Positions 43,803 to 51,583 of a DNA stretch of 53,948 bases are shown here, piece by piece. Positions within the stretch are counted from its first letter, which is position 1. Each line of letters starts with the position of its first letter. Origin of the DNA: Mariniblastus sp. (GTDB taxonomy: Bacteria > Planctomycetota > Planctomycetia > Pirellulales > Pirellulaceae); the NCBI GenBank assembly GCA_011523945.1, contig WTFU01000064.1:1-53948 (forward strand), read 5' to 3'. The position numbers were made by a program, and so were the translations under genes. Under the pieces are notes generated by a model, which was given only the letters and a program-made list of their open reading frames with translations, ran no database searches and had not been told where the DNA came from.

Positions 43803-45680
43803 ATGCCCAACAAATGCTTTTTGTTACGCCAAACAACCGCTCCACACGTTGGCTATCCGCTCGCGCGATTGCTGCCCTATCGATTATTAAGCACAAAAGT
43901 TGGCTTTTGCTTCGCAATTTCAGCGTTCATCCTATTCGGGTCACTCCCGGCCTTATCTGCCCAGACTGAACCCGCAACGAAAAATCACCTCAATGGCTCA
44001 GAAGAAACGCTGGCAACATCTAGTCCGATAAATCGCACACGACAAGCCAATGCAATCACGCAAGCATTAAACGAGCTTGATTCACCCATTTTTAAAAATC
44101 GGGAAAAGGCAATCCAGGACCTGGTAAAGCTTGGCGAACCTGCCATCGAACCGCTTGCCCTCAGATCGCTGGACTGCACCCCTGAAACGGCTTGGCGAAT
44201 CAGAAAAATACTGGAAGAAATCAGTATCAGCGGAGAAGAAACAGTTTTCTTGAAGTCGATTGCTATCTTGCAGATTCGATTTCGAAGTGGGATGAAGAAC
44301 GCTGCCATCCAGCAATCATTTGCCAAGCTGGAAGCGCGGTGGAAATCCAACCGAAAAAAAATGGCAATTAAGGATCTCAGAAACCTTGGAGCGACGGTCG
44401 TTGATCCACTGGAAGATCTCGATGAGGACATGGCCCAAATAGCTGGTTTTCAGAATGCAGAAATTCTTCTCAATGAACCGGGCCTTGCTTTTCCATTCCC
44501 TGCGGATCCTTATCAACTTGACAATCCAACTCCATTTCAAACAACAAAACGAGAGTATCAAAAACTTCCTTCAAAATCTGAGTTACGCGACCAAATCACC
44601 AAGATTGTAAATTCGGATGCGGAAACCAATCGTGATTTGGTTTTCAAAAAAACCAAAAAGTCAAGAGAGTCTACCCCTCCAAAAACGAGCGACAATGCGA
44701 TTGTCGAAAGGAACCGTGATAACGACAACTTAAAACTAGAAATACTGTTAATGCAACAAAGGAATAATCAACTCAATCGGAATCTACTTGGCAGGCCCTT
44801 TGGCAATAGGCGTGTTGGATTAGATATCACTTTTGGTCCGCAGTGGACTGGCCAGACTGATGATTTCCTTGCGCTTGATGAAGTTGGAAAAATTGACAAC
44901 ATTTCCTTCATCGAACGCCAGGTATCAAGCGACTTATTGAGCCGTCTCGCTGAAATTACATCGATGTCAAAACTCTCTTTTGAACGATGCCAACTCGACA
45001 CAGACAACATATCAAACAAACAGTGGGGCGACTTAACTTCACTAGAATTCAAAAACACTGCCGTAAAACCGGGGCTTGTCCAGGCATTCGCCTCCATTAA
45101 CTCACTCATATCGCTCGAATTCGTAAACTGTCAAATCCAAGAGAGAACGCTTCAATCCATTGGTAATTTTGAAAATATTCGCAGCCTGATGTTTAAAGAC
45201 ACTGAAGTTGCCGAAGCTGTTTTTAAGTCGATCGAGCCTCTCTCCAATATAAAGCATTTAAGTTTGTCGGCTTGCAAATTTTCGACAGCATCCTATCGAA
45301 GGCTAAAACGAACGAGACCTGATATTAATATTGATTTTTCTGGTCAAGCTTTTTTCGGCGTTCGCGGGACACCCGCGGGAATCGGTAGACCCATGATCAT
45401 TGGGCCTGATGGAAACATCGCTCCCCCGGACCACTCTCAAACTGGCGGAGCTCTAATCTCCGATGTCATCCCACAGTCTGGCGCGGCCAAAGCCGGAATT
45501 GAAATTGGAGATATCATTGAATTTATCAACGGTGAGTCTATCGTTCAGTTTGAGGACTTAAGACTACAAATCGCTCAATATCGCGCGGGTGAAAAACTGA
45601 ATGTTGGAATCATTCGAAACGGCGAGGCCATGGAAGTCGAAGTCGAACTCGGCGATGCCACCAGCGCTCCACCCAACTAA
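43803..45680 (+). CDS. Exported HEAT-like/LRR-like protein with C-terminal PDZ domain
   Basis: The protein has 625 residues from the ATG at 43803; the frame also opens at a TTG at 43674. The hydrophobic segment VGFCFAISAFILFGSLPALSAQ (33-53) follows a long basic leader and acts as a signal or anchor. Next is a HEAT-like helical region (REKAIQDLVKLGEPAIEPL), a variable part, then leucine-rich-like repeats (SKLSFERCQLDTDNI, SLISLEFVNCQIQERTL, NIKHLSLSACKFS), and a C-terminal PDZ domain (ALISDVIPQSGAAKAGIEIGDIIEFINGE). No protease domain is present. It may be a scaffold in the periplasm; specific function unknown. Confidence 0.7.
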   Translation: MPNKCFLLRQTTAPHVGYPLARLLPYRLLSTKVGFCFAISAFILFGSLPALSAQTEPATKNHLNGSEETLATSSPINRTRQANAITQALNELDSPIFKNREKAIQDLVKLGEPAIEPLALRSLDCTPETAWRIRKILEEISISGEETVFLKSIAILQIRFRSGMKNAAIQQSFAKLEARWKSNRKKMAIKDLRNLGATVVDPLEDLDEDMAQIAGFQNAEILLNEPGLAFPFPADPYQLDNPTPFQTTKREYQKLPSKSELRDQITKIVNSDAETNRDLVFKKTKKSRESTPPKTSDNAIVERNRDNDNLKLEILLMQQRNNQLNRNLLGRPFGNRRVGLDITFGPQWTGQTDDFLALDEVGKIDNISFIERQVSSDLLSRLAEITSMSKLSFERCQLDTDNISNKQWGDLTSLEFKNTAVKPGLVQAFASINSLISLEFVNCQIQERTLQSIGNFENIRSLMFKDTEVAEAVFKSIEPLSNIKHLSLSACKFSTASYRRLKRTRPDINIDFSGQAFFGVRGTPAGIGRPMIIGPDGNIAPPDHSQTGGALISDVIPQSGAAKAGIEIGDIIEFINGESIVQFEDLRLQIAQYRAGEKLNVGIIRNGEAMEVEVELGDATSAPPN

Positions 45681-46002
45681 TCCTAATCGGCAATTTAAAT
45701 CAGCCTCTCAGGCTCCCTCCGCAGTGTGGCAGGACAAAAGCTGCGAAACTTCTCCGCCAAAAACATGCTTCGAAATTCGTTATTCGAAATAGCATGTCAA
45801 CGCTCAAGATTCCCCGCAATAAAAATCGATAGCCGCGTCGATCCAAAGAAAAATTCCAATCCCGAATCACCACGTATAGCCTTCTTAGATTTTATTTGAT
45901 AAACTTCGTCCCTAACATTTCCACCAAAAATGAGTAAAGAAATGTGGCGGCAAACGTCCACTTTGTTGCTCTTCTGCAAAGATTTTGTTTTACCAACAAA
46001 AT
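45681..46002. other. Intergenic region before tRNA-Leu
   Basis: This region of 322 bases has no gene. At its right edge a perfect 8-base inverted repeat (ATTTTGTT, 5-base spacer, AACAAAAT, 45982-46002) ends exactly at the base before the tRNA. The tRNA promoter should be here. Confidence 0.5.
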
Positions 46003-46086
46003 GCCCGAGTGGCGGAATTGGCAGACGCTCAGGATTTAAAATCCTGTGTCCTTACGGACGTGCGGGTTCAAGTCCCGCCTCGGGTA
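46003..46086 (+). tRNA. tRNA-Leu (anticodon UAA)
   Basis: The 84-base gene has acceptor GCCCGAG pairing with CTCGGGT (G-U at the end pair), a D-loop region with TGGCAGACG, anticodon stem CAGGA/TCCTG around TTTAAAA with anticodon TAA, a long variable arm (TGTCCTTACGGACG) typical of leucine tRNAs, and a T-loop TTCAAGT. The discriminator is A, as expected for Leu. No CCA is encoded. Confidence 0.97.
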
Positions 46087-46096
46087 CTTAAACAAC

Positions 46097-46133
46097 AAAA
46101 GGCTTCCATTAGATTATGGAAGCCTTTTTTTTT
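46097..46133. terminator. Strong bidirectional terminator
   Basis: GGCTTCCAT, 6-base loop, ATGGAAGCC is a perfect 9-pair stem (46101-46124), preceded by AAAA and followed by nine T residues. It ends tRNA-Leu on the plus strand and probably also the SDR gene, whose stop is 33 bases away on the minus strand. Confidence 0.92.
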
Positions 46134-46165
46134 CGTCAAACTGCATCGACGCTCCAGACACAAAG

Positions 46166-46954
46166 CTACAGAATCGTTTCGTCCTTCTGAGGATTTCGAC
46201 CAATAAACGGATACTGCTCAAGATCGACGACTTGGCCGCTAACTGGCCCGCATTCATCGGAAAGCCAATAAACTGCGGACGCCGCAATTTCACAAGGCTG
46301 AATAATTCTTCCCGAAGGCGCATAACTTTTTGGCAATTGGTTCACCCAATCATCTCCCAGTCCCTCAGCACGCTTCCTCTCATTCTCGGCTTCGGTTAGC
46401 ACCCAACCGGGATTAATTTGATTCACCCGAACCCCCTCTTCCCGCAATAAAGTATCACCTAGATTCCGCGTCATCGTCATTAATGCCCCTTTAGAAACAC
46501 TATAGGGCAATAAATTCGACTCACCACAATAAGCATTAACACTGCCGATGTTCAAAATCGATCCACGTCGTTTCTTTAGCTCCGGTAAGGCCGCACGCAT
46601 TAAAAGATACGGAGCTAAAGTATTAATTCGAATGAACTCATTAAAACGTTCGGCCGAGGTGTCGTAAATTGTGCCTGTGGCGATCAATGCTGCATTGTTA
46701 ACAATCGCATCCAGCCTTCCAAATTTTTGAACCGCAAATTCGACAAGCCTTTCCGGTGCTCCATCATTGGTCAAATCTTCAATCAGCACGGCAGTTCGAT
46801 CGGCCCCCAATTCGTCAACCAGCAAATCACCAAGTGATTCCTGTAGACCGTTTATTATTACCGAGGCACCTTCTTTGACAGATCGGCGAGCAATTGCCTT
46901 GCCAATTCCAGTGCACCCCCCAGTCACTACGATCACTTTATTTTCTAAGCGCAA
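46166..46954 (-). CDS. Short-chain dehydrogenase/reductase (SDR)
   Basis: The 262-residue cytoplasmic oxidoreductase has a glycine-rich cofactor motif TGGCTGIG (11-18), the NNAA motif (86-89), catalytic Ser138, and YSVSK (Y151/K155). The C-terminal part includes INPGWVLTEAE and IAASAVYWLSDECGPVSGQVV, as in classical SDR family members. The substrate is probably a sugar, sugar acid or other alcohol, but it cannot be deduced. The gene downstream of the DUF1080 protein reads in the same direction, with a gap of about 117 bases. Confidence 0.92.
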   Translation of the reverse strand: MRLENKVIVVTGGCTGIGKAIARRSVKEGASVIINGLQESLGDLLVDELGADRTAVLIEDLTNDGAPERLVEFAVQKFGRLDAIVNNAALIATGTIYDTSAERFNEFIRINTLAPYLLMRAALPELKKRRGSILNIGSVNAYCGESNLLPYSVSKGALMTMTRNLGDTLLREEGVRVNQINPGWVLTEAENERKRAEGLGDDWVNQLPKSYAPSGRIIQPCEIAASAVYWLSDECGPVSGQVVDLEQYPFIGRNPQKDETIL

Positions 46955-47071
46955 CGTGACCTCCTACCGTAAAAACTATCGATAAGTTTCACAGCAATCC
47001 GCTATAAAAACACACCGAGATAATTATGATTCCGCGCTAATAAAAATAATGATGCGTTGAGACCGAATGCG

Positions 47072-48289
47072 TTACTTTTTGATCTCTCGGATTCGAATCG
47101 ACCGGAAACGAAGGTTGTGAGGTTGTCCGTGATCTTGCAGACCAATATAGCCCTCGAGAGGTCGGTCTTTCATTGCACCTTCATTTAGCTGAATATCCGT
47201 GATTTGTTCTCCGTTAAGATCGACTTGCAAATGATTCCCAATGCAGGTCACAACCATTCGATTCCATTGATTAGGAGGACGCGACATATTTTTTGTGGCG
47301 CCCACCGTTCGAATAATTCCCCCGTGATCGTGATGCCCTAACGGCTCTTTTTTCTTAGAAGAATCAAGAATCTGAGCCTCAATTCCCGTCTCTACCGGGT
47401 TATCGCGATCTGCCACGCGAAAATAAACTCCACTGTTCCCGCCGGGGGGATACGCATACTCAACATCTAGAACGAAATCTCTGTATTTCTTCTCAGACCA
47501 CAAATAATCACCGTATCGCTGCCACCCCTTTTCACCCTCACGCGGCTGAATCAACAAGACTCCATCTTTCTCGACAATCCAATTGCCAGTTGTCACCCAC
47601 CCGGTCAGATCTGTGCCGTTATACAGCGAAACAAATGAATCAAGGTTTCGCAATTTCACATTGCGCCATCGAACTTCGTAGGGCCCTTGGCCACGGCCAA
47701 TTCCATGCACCTGCAATCCGACAAACCCGCGCCCATGCGTTTTAAATTTCTCTTCGTGAGTAAGATCGGATACCGGCTCTCCATTTAGCCAAGTCTCTAT
47801 TTTATTTCCAAAGGCAACGATGTGGTAACGATTCCACTCCCCCTCTTTAAAGAGGGTATGCGCTTTTCGGTCTTCGCTCGGCGTCATCCATCCACCAGCG
47901 GCTTCGCCGTAAACATAGCCAGCCATTCCATCGGTCGATATTTCCACCTGCGGACCGTTGACGCGTTCTTGGGGATCATCGTTCTTCGTTTGGGAGCGAA
48001 TCTGAACTCCTGAATTCAATCTTGAATCGACCTTGACGTCGAATACTAATTCAAAATTACCAAAAACCCTATCAGTACATAGAAATGAATTGGGAGACCC
48101 GTCTGAAGTGGTTCCAACAATCATTCCATTTTCTACGCGATACGTCGCTGTCCCATTCCGTTGCGTCCAGCCTTTAAGGTCTTTACCGTTGAACAAATCG
48201 ACAAATCCAACTTGATCCTGTGCAGGGCAAAATACTGCCGAACAAACCATCGAAACGAACGCAGCAAAGATTAATGTGAAACGAAGCAT
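47072..48289 (-). CDS. Exported protein with two tandem DUF1080 (3-keto-disaccharide hydrolase) domains
   Basis: The 405-residue protein has a signal peptide (LRFTLIFAAFVSMVCSAVFCPAQ). Two DUF1080 domains lie in tandem: the first starts at FVDLFNGKDLKGWTQRNG (about 28), the second at FVSLYNGTDLTGWVTTGN (about 218). Each contains its own GVQIRSQ/GVYFRVAD strand and a QVHGIGRG/GLQDHGQP end. DUF1080 proteins have a concanavalin-like jelly-roll fold; the family is annotated as 3-keto-glycoside hydrolases acting on oxidised sugars. Usual members have one domain. Active residues cannot be fixed by eye. Confidence 0.88.
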   Translation of the reverse strand: MLRFTLIFAAFVSMVCSAVFCPAQDQVGFVDLFNGKDLKGWTQRNGTATYRVENGMIVGTTSDGSPNSFLCTDRVFGNFELVFDVKVDSRLNSGVQIRSQTKNDDPQERVNGPQVEISTDGMAGYVYGEAAGGWMTPSEDRKAHTLFKEGEWNRYHIVAFGNKIETWLNGEPVSDLTHEEKFKTHGRGFVGLQVHGIGRGQGPYEVRWRNVKLRNLDSFVSLYNGTDLTGWVTTGNWIVEKDGVLLIQPREGEKGWQRYGDYLWSEKKYRDFVLDVEYAYPPGGNSGVYFRVADRDNPVETGIEAQILDSSKKKEPLGHHDHGGIIRTVGATKNMSRPPNQWNRMVVTCIGNHLQVDLNGEQITDIQLNEGAMKDRPLEGYIGLQDHGQPHNLRFRSIRIREIKK

Positions 48290-48583
48290 TTAAATGACCC
48301 GCGTTAAAAGTATTTCATCTATTTACCTATCCAACGAGTTCTACACCCAAGGTCAATCAACACGTTAGATGACGTCAGCCCTCAATCTAGTGCACCCTCC
48401 GACAACCTGCAAATGATCAAAGGAATTTTGACAGAGTCGAGATACGCCTTTATCGTCGATGAAAATTGCGAACCAGCGATTACTGAAAGAGAAGTACCAG
48501 GCGCGAACGATCAGCGACGCAGGAGCGATGAGATCCCATCGATATAGGTATTCCACACAATAGAAAACCAGTCGGTCGAGCGG

Positions 48584-50050
48584 TTAAGAGCCAGACTTTT
48601 CACCTGTTTTTTTAGGATTTTTGTTTTGCGCGGGTTTTGGCGCTGCCTTTGCCTGCACCTTCTTATCAGGGTTGTTACCAGCCCCCGCTTTCTTCACATC
48701 TGTCTTCTTCACATCTGTCTTCTTCACATCTGCTTTCTTCAATTCCGTTTTCTTAGACGCCGGCTCCGGGTTTTCAGCTTTAACGGGCTGTTTGGCGGGC
48801 TGCTCGACCGGTGGTTGTTTGTTCAGTTCGCCGGAAGTCTTTGCCGCCTCGTCGATTTTGGTTTTAGCCGATTCCACCTTAGCCTTCTGCTTAGCCTTCT
48901 GCTTAGCCTCTGCACGCTTCTTGTCCGCAGCTTGTTTTCTCGCCGCCTTCGCTCGTTCCTTCCGTTTCAACTGCTCTGCTTTAACCGCACTCTGAATCTG
49001 TTCCTTGGTCGTCTTTTTTGGGAATTCAACGGATGCCAAACCGCGATCGACAACCCAAATATTACGAAATCTAACCGGGTCGCCATGGTTTTGGAAACGA
49101 GTCGGCAACAGCAAAGGTTCCTCAATCTTGCCAGCTCCAGTCTTATTGGGAAGGGAAACATTATCCTGAACCTTGACTCCGTTGACCCAACTGGTAATCG
49201 TCGCATTACGTGCTTTCGTGCCATCGGCATTCCAACGAGGTGCGGTAAATTGAACATCATAAGTTTGCCAAACCAACGGTGGGAAACACATGTTGATCGC
49301 AGGCGGACGAAACCGATACAGTGCTCCCAGTCCATCTATTTTTGGAATCAACGCGAACGAGTCGAGCACTTGGCACTCATAACGGCTTTGCAAGTACAAT
49401 CCGCTGTTTCCACGTTGTTGCCCATCCGCGTAAGGCATGTAAGGCAATCGGAATTCAACATGCAAGTTGAAATCCTGAAACATTGGCTTAACATCCGCCC
49501 CTTCCATTAGCAAACCATCGTCGGTCATCTCAGCAGTTGTAAATTGGTCTGTCCCAGTGCCATCAAACAGCACGACGGCACCTTCCGGAGCAGGGGAGTG
49601 CATGGTTGGACTCCTTCGCTTAACACGTTTTAACTGACCTCGCGACTTCCCCTTTACATCGACCACACGACATTGGTTATTCTCTACAAAGATCGCCCAC
49701 GGTCCGCCCGACAGAACAACGAATTCTCCAGATCGCTTACCAATCATCTGAATCGGCTCTGGGCTGAATTTTGGCTGTCCCGGTAAGCCGCCGTAGTAAG
49801 CAACCGCATCAAACTGATCCTTTCCGATCGAGCGGATTTGCAAACCCACAACCTGCTTTTTGCCATCATCCGAAGTGACCGAGCCCATGAATTCACCCAT
49901 CAACGGGAAACTCATATCCTTAGGAGGCGGACTGGTATAGGCAGGTCCCTTTTCTTTGTTCTGAGCAACGGCCGTGGAACCGAACACTGGAATCACAATG
50001 AGCACGGTCAGGAAAAAACAAATAAACTTCAATCGCTTGGTGAATAACAT
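48584..50050 (-). CDS. Exported DUF1080 protein with Lys/Ala-rich repeat tail
   Basis: This 488-residue protein has a signal peptide (LKFICFFLTVLIVIPVFGSTAVAQ). Residues about 50-140 form a small beta-rich N-domain, then a DUF1080-like jelly roll (about 155-340; GAVVLFDGTGTDQF, GNSGLYLQSRYECQVLDSF, FQNHGDPVRFRNIWVVDRG). From about residue 345 the protein becomes a low-complexity tail of roughly 140 residues, rich in Lys, Ala and Pro, with AKQKAKQKAK and repeats of KKTDV. The tail is strongly basic and probably disordered, perhaps binding cell-wall or acidic polysaccharide. Confidence 0.85.
   Translation of the reverse strand: MLFTKRLKFICFFLTVLIVIPVFGSTAVAQNKEKGPAYTSPPPKDMSFPLMGEFMGSVTSDDGKKQVVGLQIRSIGKDQFDAVAYYGGLPGQPKFSPEPIQMIGKRSGEFVVLSGGPWAIFVENNQCRVVDVKGKSRGQLKRVKRRSPTMHSPAPEGAVVLFDGTGTDQFTTAEMTDDGLLMEGADVKPMFQDFNLHVEFRLPYMPYADGQQRGNSGLYLQSRYECQVLDSFALIPKIDGLGALYRFRPPAINMCFPPLVWQTYDVQFTAPRWNADGTKARNATITSWVNGVKVQDNVSLPNKTGAGKIEEPLLLPTRFQNHGDPVRFRNIWVVDRGLASVEFPKKTTKEQIQSAVKAEQLKRKERAKAARKQAADKKRAEAKQKAKQKAKVESAKTKIDEAAKTSGELNKQPPVEQPAKQPVKAENPEPASKKTELKKADVKKTDVKKTDVKKAGAGNNPDKKVQAKAAPKPAQNKNPKKTGEKSGS
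48687..48746 (-). repeat. 15-base tandem repeat encoding KKTDV units
   Basis: Four adjoining 15-base units (48687-48701, 48702-48716, 48717-48731, 48732-48746), the middle ones nearly identical, encode KKADV/KKTDV in the tail of the DUF1080 protein. A separate 12-base repeat near 48879 encodes AKQK units. The number of copies may vary between strains. Confidence 0.8.
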
Positions 50051-50451
50051 GGTGCGGCCTAATTACATTTCTCGATTAATCCTCTGAGTAATGTAATTTC
50101 TCCCCATGAAAAAACAAATCAACAAACGCTCATCGTTGTCGTAATTACTCGATTCCCACTGTTTTTGACGGTAATACTGACAAATGGGAATCGTCCGGAG
50201 TACTTGAAGTAGTTTCTCAATCCCAAAGGGCATAACTTTTATCCCCCAACGGCGACGGGAGGATCCGCTAAAGAGCAATTTAAGGCTCTATCCAATGGAG
50301 AGCTGAACCTTGCTTTGATCAACGATTTCGACGTTCGGTTTGAGGTAACGTTCTCTGTTTCATTGGTCAAATCGCTAACGCAGTCTTTCGCGAGCATGTT
50401 TACCCGTCCTCGCAATCGCTGATTGTCTGCACGGAGTGTCCGAAAAAACGA
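50051..50451. other. Intergenic region with tRNA-D-arm-like sequence
   Basis: This region of 401 bases lies between two minus-strand genes. Near 50278-50310 the minus strand contains GCTCTCCATTGGATAGAGC, which folds like a tRNA D-arm, but no full cloverleaf follows. A 71-codon minus-strand frame (50063-50278) has no recognisable domain. I call no gene. Confidence 0.4.
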
Positions 50452-51573
50452 TCACTTGCCGCTTGCATCCAAACCAAGGCGCTCAAAGAAAAAATCGATC
50501 ATACTTATTTCGGGATTCGGTTGAAGACCAACACCCGGCGCGATCGCGACGGTCCGCATTCCAACCTCATCTGCCCGCTTCTTTAAACACGCGACGTGTG
50601 CTGGATGATGATTCAAATGGTTTTGGTCATTCATCGAAATGTCTCCTCCTCGCATATTATTCTTCATCCAGATAGGTGGGTCGTCCGCTGACATCCACCC
50701 GAGCATGTCGAGCTCTTTTCGGATGGATTTCCCTTTTTCCGAATTCAGTTCGTCAAGCGACCCAGCTCCGTACGCAACCAGAATATTCTGCTCACGGGAT
50801 TTCTCAATCTCGGAACTCAACGTTCCTTTTAGCGGAAGGAGGTCTTTCCATTGAAGGACGTCATAAGTTGCCTGAGTTCCGATCAGGCCCCCGACGACTA
50901 TCCGAGACGACTCACGCAGCACCGGGTCCATGCTATCTGGATCTGCCATGTCGTCGTGACACGCCAGCCAGAGTGTCGTACCCGCACCAGCCGATCTGCC
51001 GAACGCCGCAACTCGCTCCTTGTCGATATTCCATTCCTTCGCTTGATGGCGAATGAACTGAATCGCACGCCGACTGTCTTGAAGGCAGGCGAGAACCCCG
51101 CGAGGATCCTCGTCACGGAACCGATAGTTGATCGAGGCGAACGAGACACCATTCTTCAGGCATGCCTGAAGTTCGGCGCATCCGTGGAACGTTGACTTGT
51201 CACCGCTCCTAAACCCACCCCCGTGAATAGCAACGACGATGGGCGTCGGCTTTTCCGAGTCTGCGATCCAGACATCCATCACAGCATTCTTATGATCGCC
51301 GTATTGCAGATCGGTGTGAGTCGGAACCGGGCCTTTGGCCGCCTTGGGGGGCGATTTTGACTTTCTCTTTTGCTTAGCTTTCTCAAATCGCTCGCGGAAG
51401 GGACCGATTTCTTCGGAAGATAGTTTACCGTCGCCATTGCGATCCACCTGAGGAAAACGCTGCAGAATCCGATCCTTTTGCTCAGGCGTAAGCTCTTGGG
51501 CCGTCAACAGTTGAGGCACACTAAGAATCCCCAATAGCACGGCAAACGCCGCCCAAAATACCAGTCGTGTCAT
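50452..51573 (-). CDS. Exported alpha/beta-hydrolase (esterase/acetylhydrolase type) with EF-hand
   Basis: The 373-residue protein has a signal peptide (LVFWAAFAVLLGILSVPQLLTAQ). An EF-hand calcium loop follows (DRNGDGKLSSEE, residues 44-55) and a basic linker. The hydrolase domain shows HGGG at 117-120 (oxyanion hole) and GRSAGAG with nucleophile Ser194; the His is probably in the NHHPAHV region. This is the HSL/BD-FAE-like esterase class, which removes acyl groups from small esters or polysaccharides. It begins 10 bases after the CotH gene and is probably co-transcribed with it. Confidence 0.88.
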   Translation of the reverse strand: MTRLVFWAAFAVLLGILSVPQLLTAQELTPEQKDRILQRFPQVDRNGDGKLSSEEIGPFRERFEKAKQKRKSKSPPKAAKGPVPTHTDLQYGDHKNAVMDVWIADSEKPTPIVVAIHGGGFRSGDKSTFHGCAELQACLKNGVSFASINYRFRDEDPRGVLACLQDSRRAIQFIRHQAKEWNIDKERVAAFGRSAGAGTTLWLACHDDMADPDSMDPVLRESSRIVVGGLIGTQATYDVLQWKDLLPLKGTLSSEIEKSREQNILVAYGAGSLDELNSEKGKSIRKELDMLGWMSADDPPIWMKNNMRGGDISMNDQNHLNHHPAHVACLKKRADEVGMRTVAIAPGVGLQPNPEISMIDFFFERLGLDASGK

Positions 51574-51583
51574 TACATCCTCT

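Noticed and set aside
45985-46206. Plus-strand frame containing VAELADAQDLKSC
   Set aside because: It is a translation of tRNA-Leu, not a protein.
48621-49510. Plus-strand frames across the Lys/Ala-rich tail
   Set aside because: They read as Phe/Ser/Leu/Arg repeats, the mirror of the basic tail of the real minus-strand gene.
50063-50278. 71-codon minus-strand frame
   Set aside because: No recognised domain and no ribosome binding site; overlaps a region with only a tRNA-like fragment.
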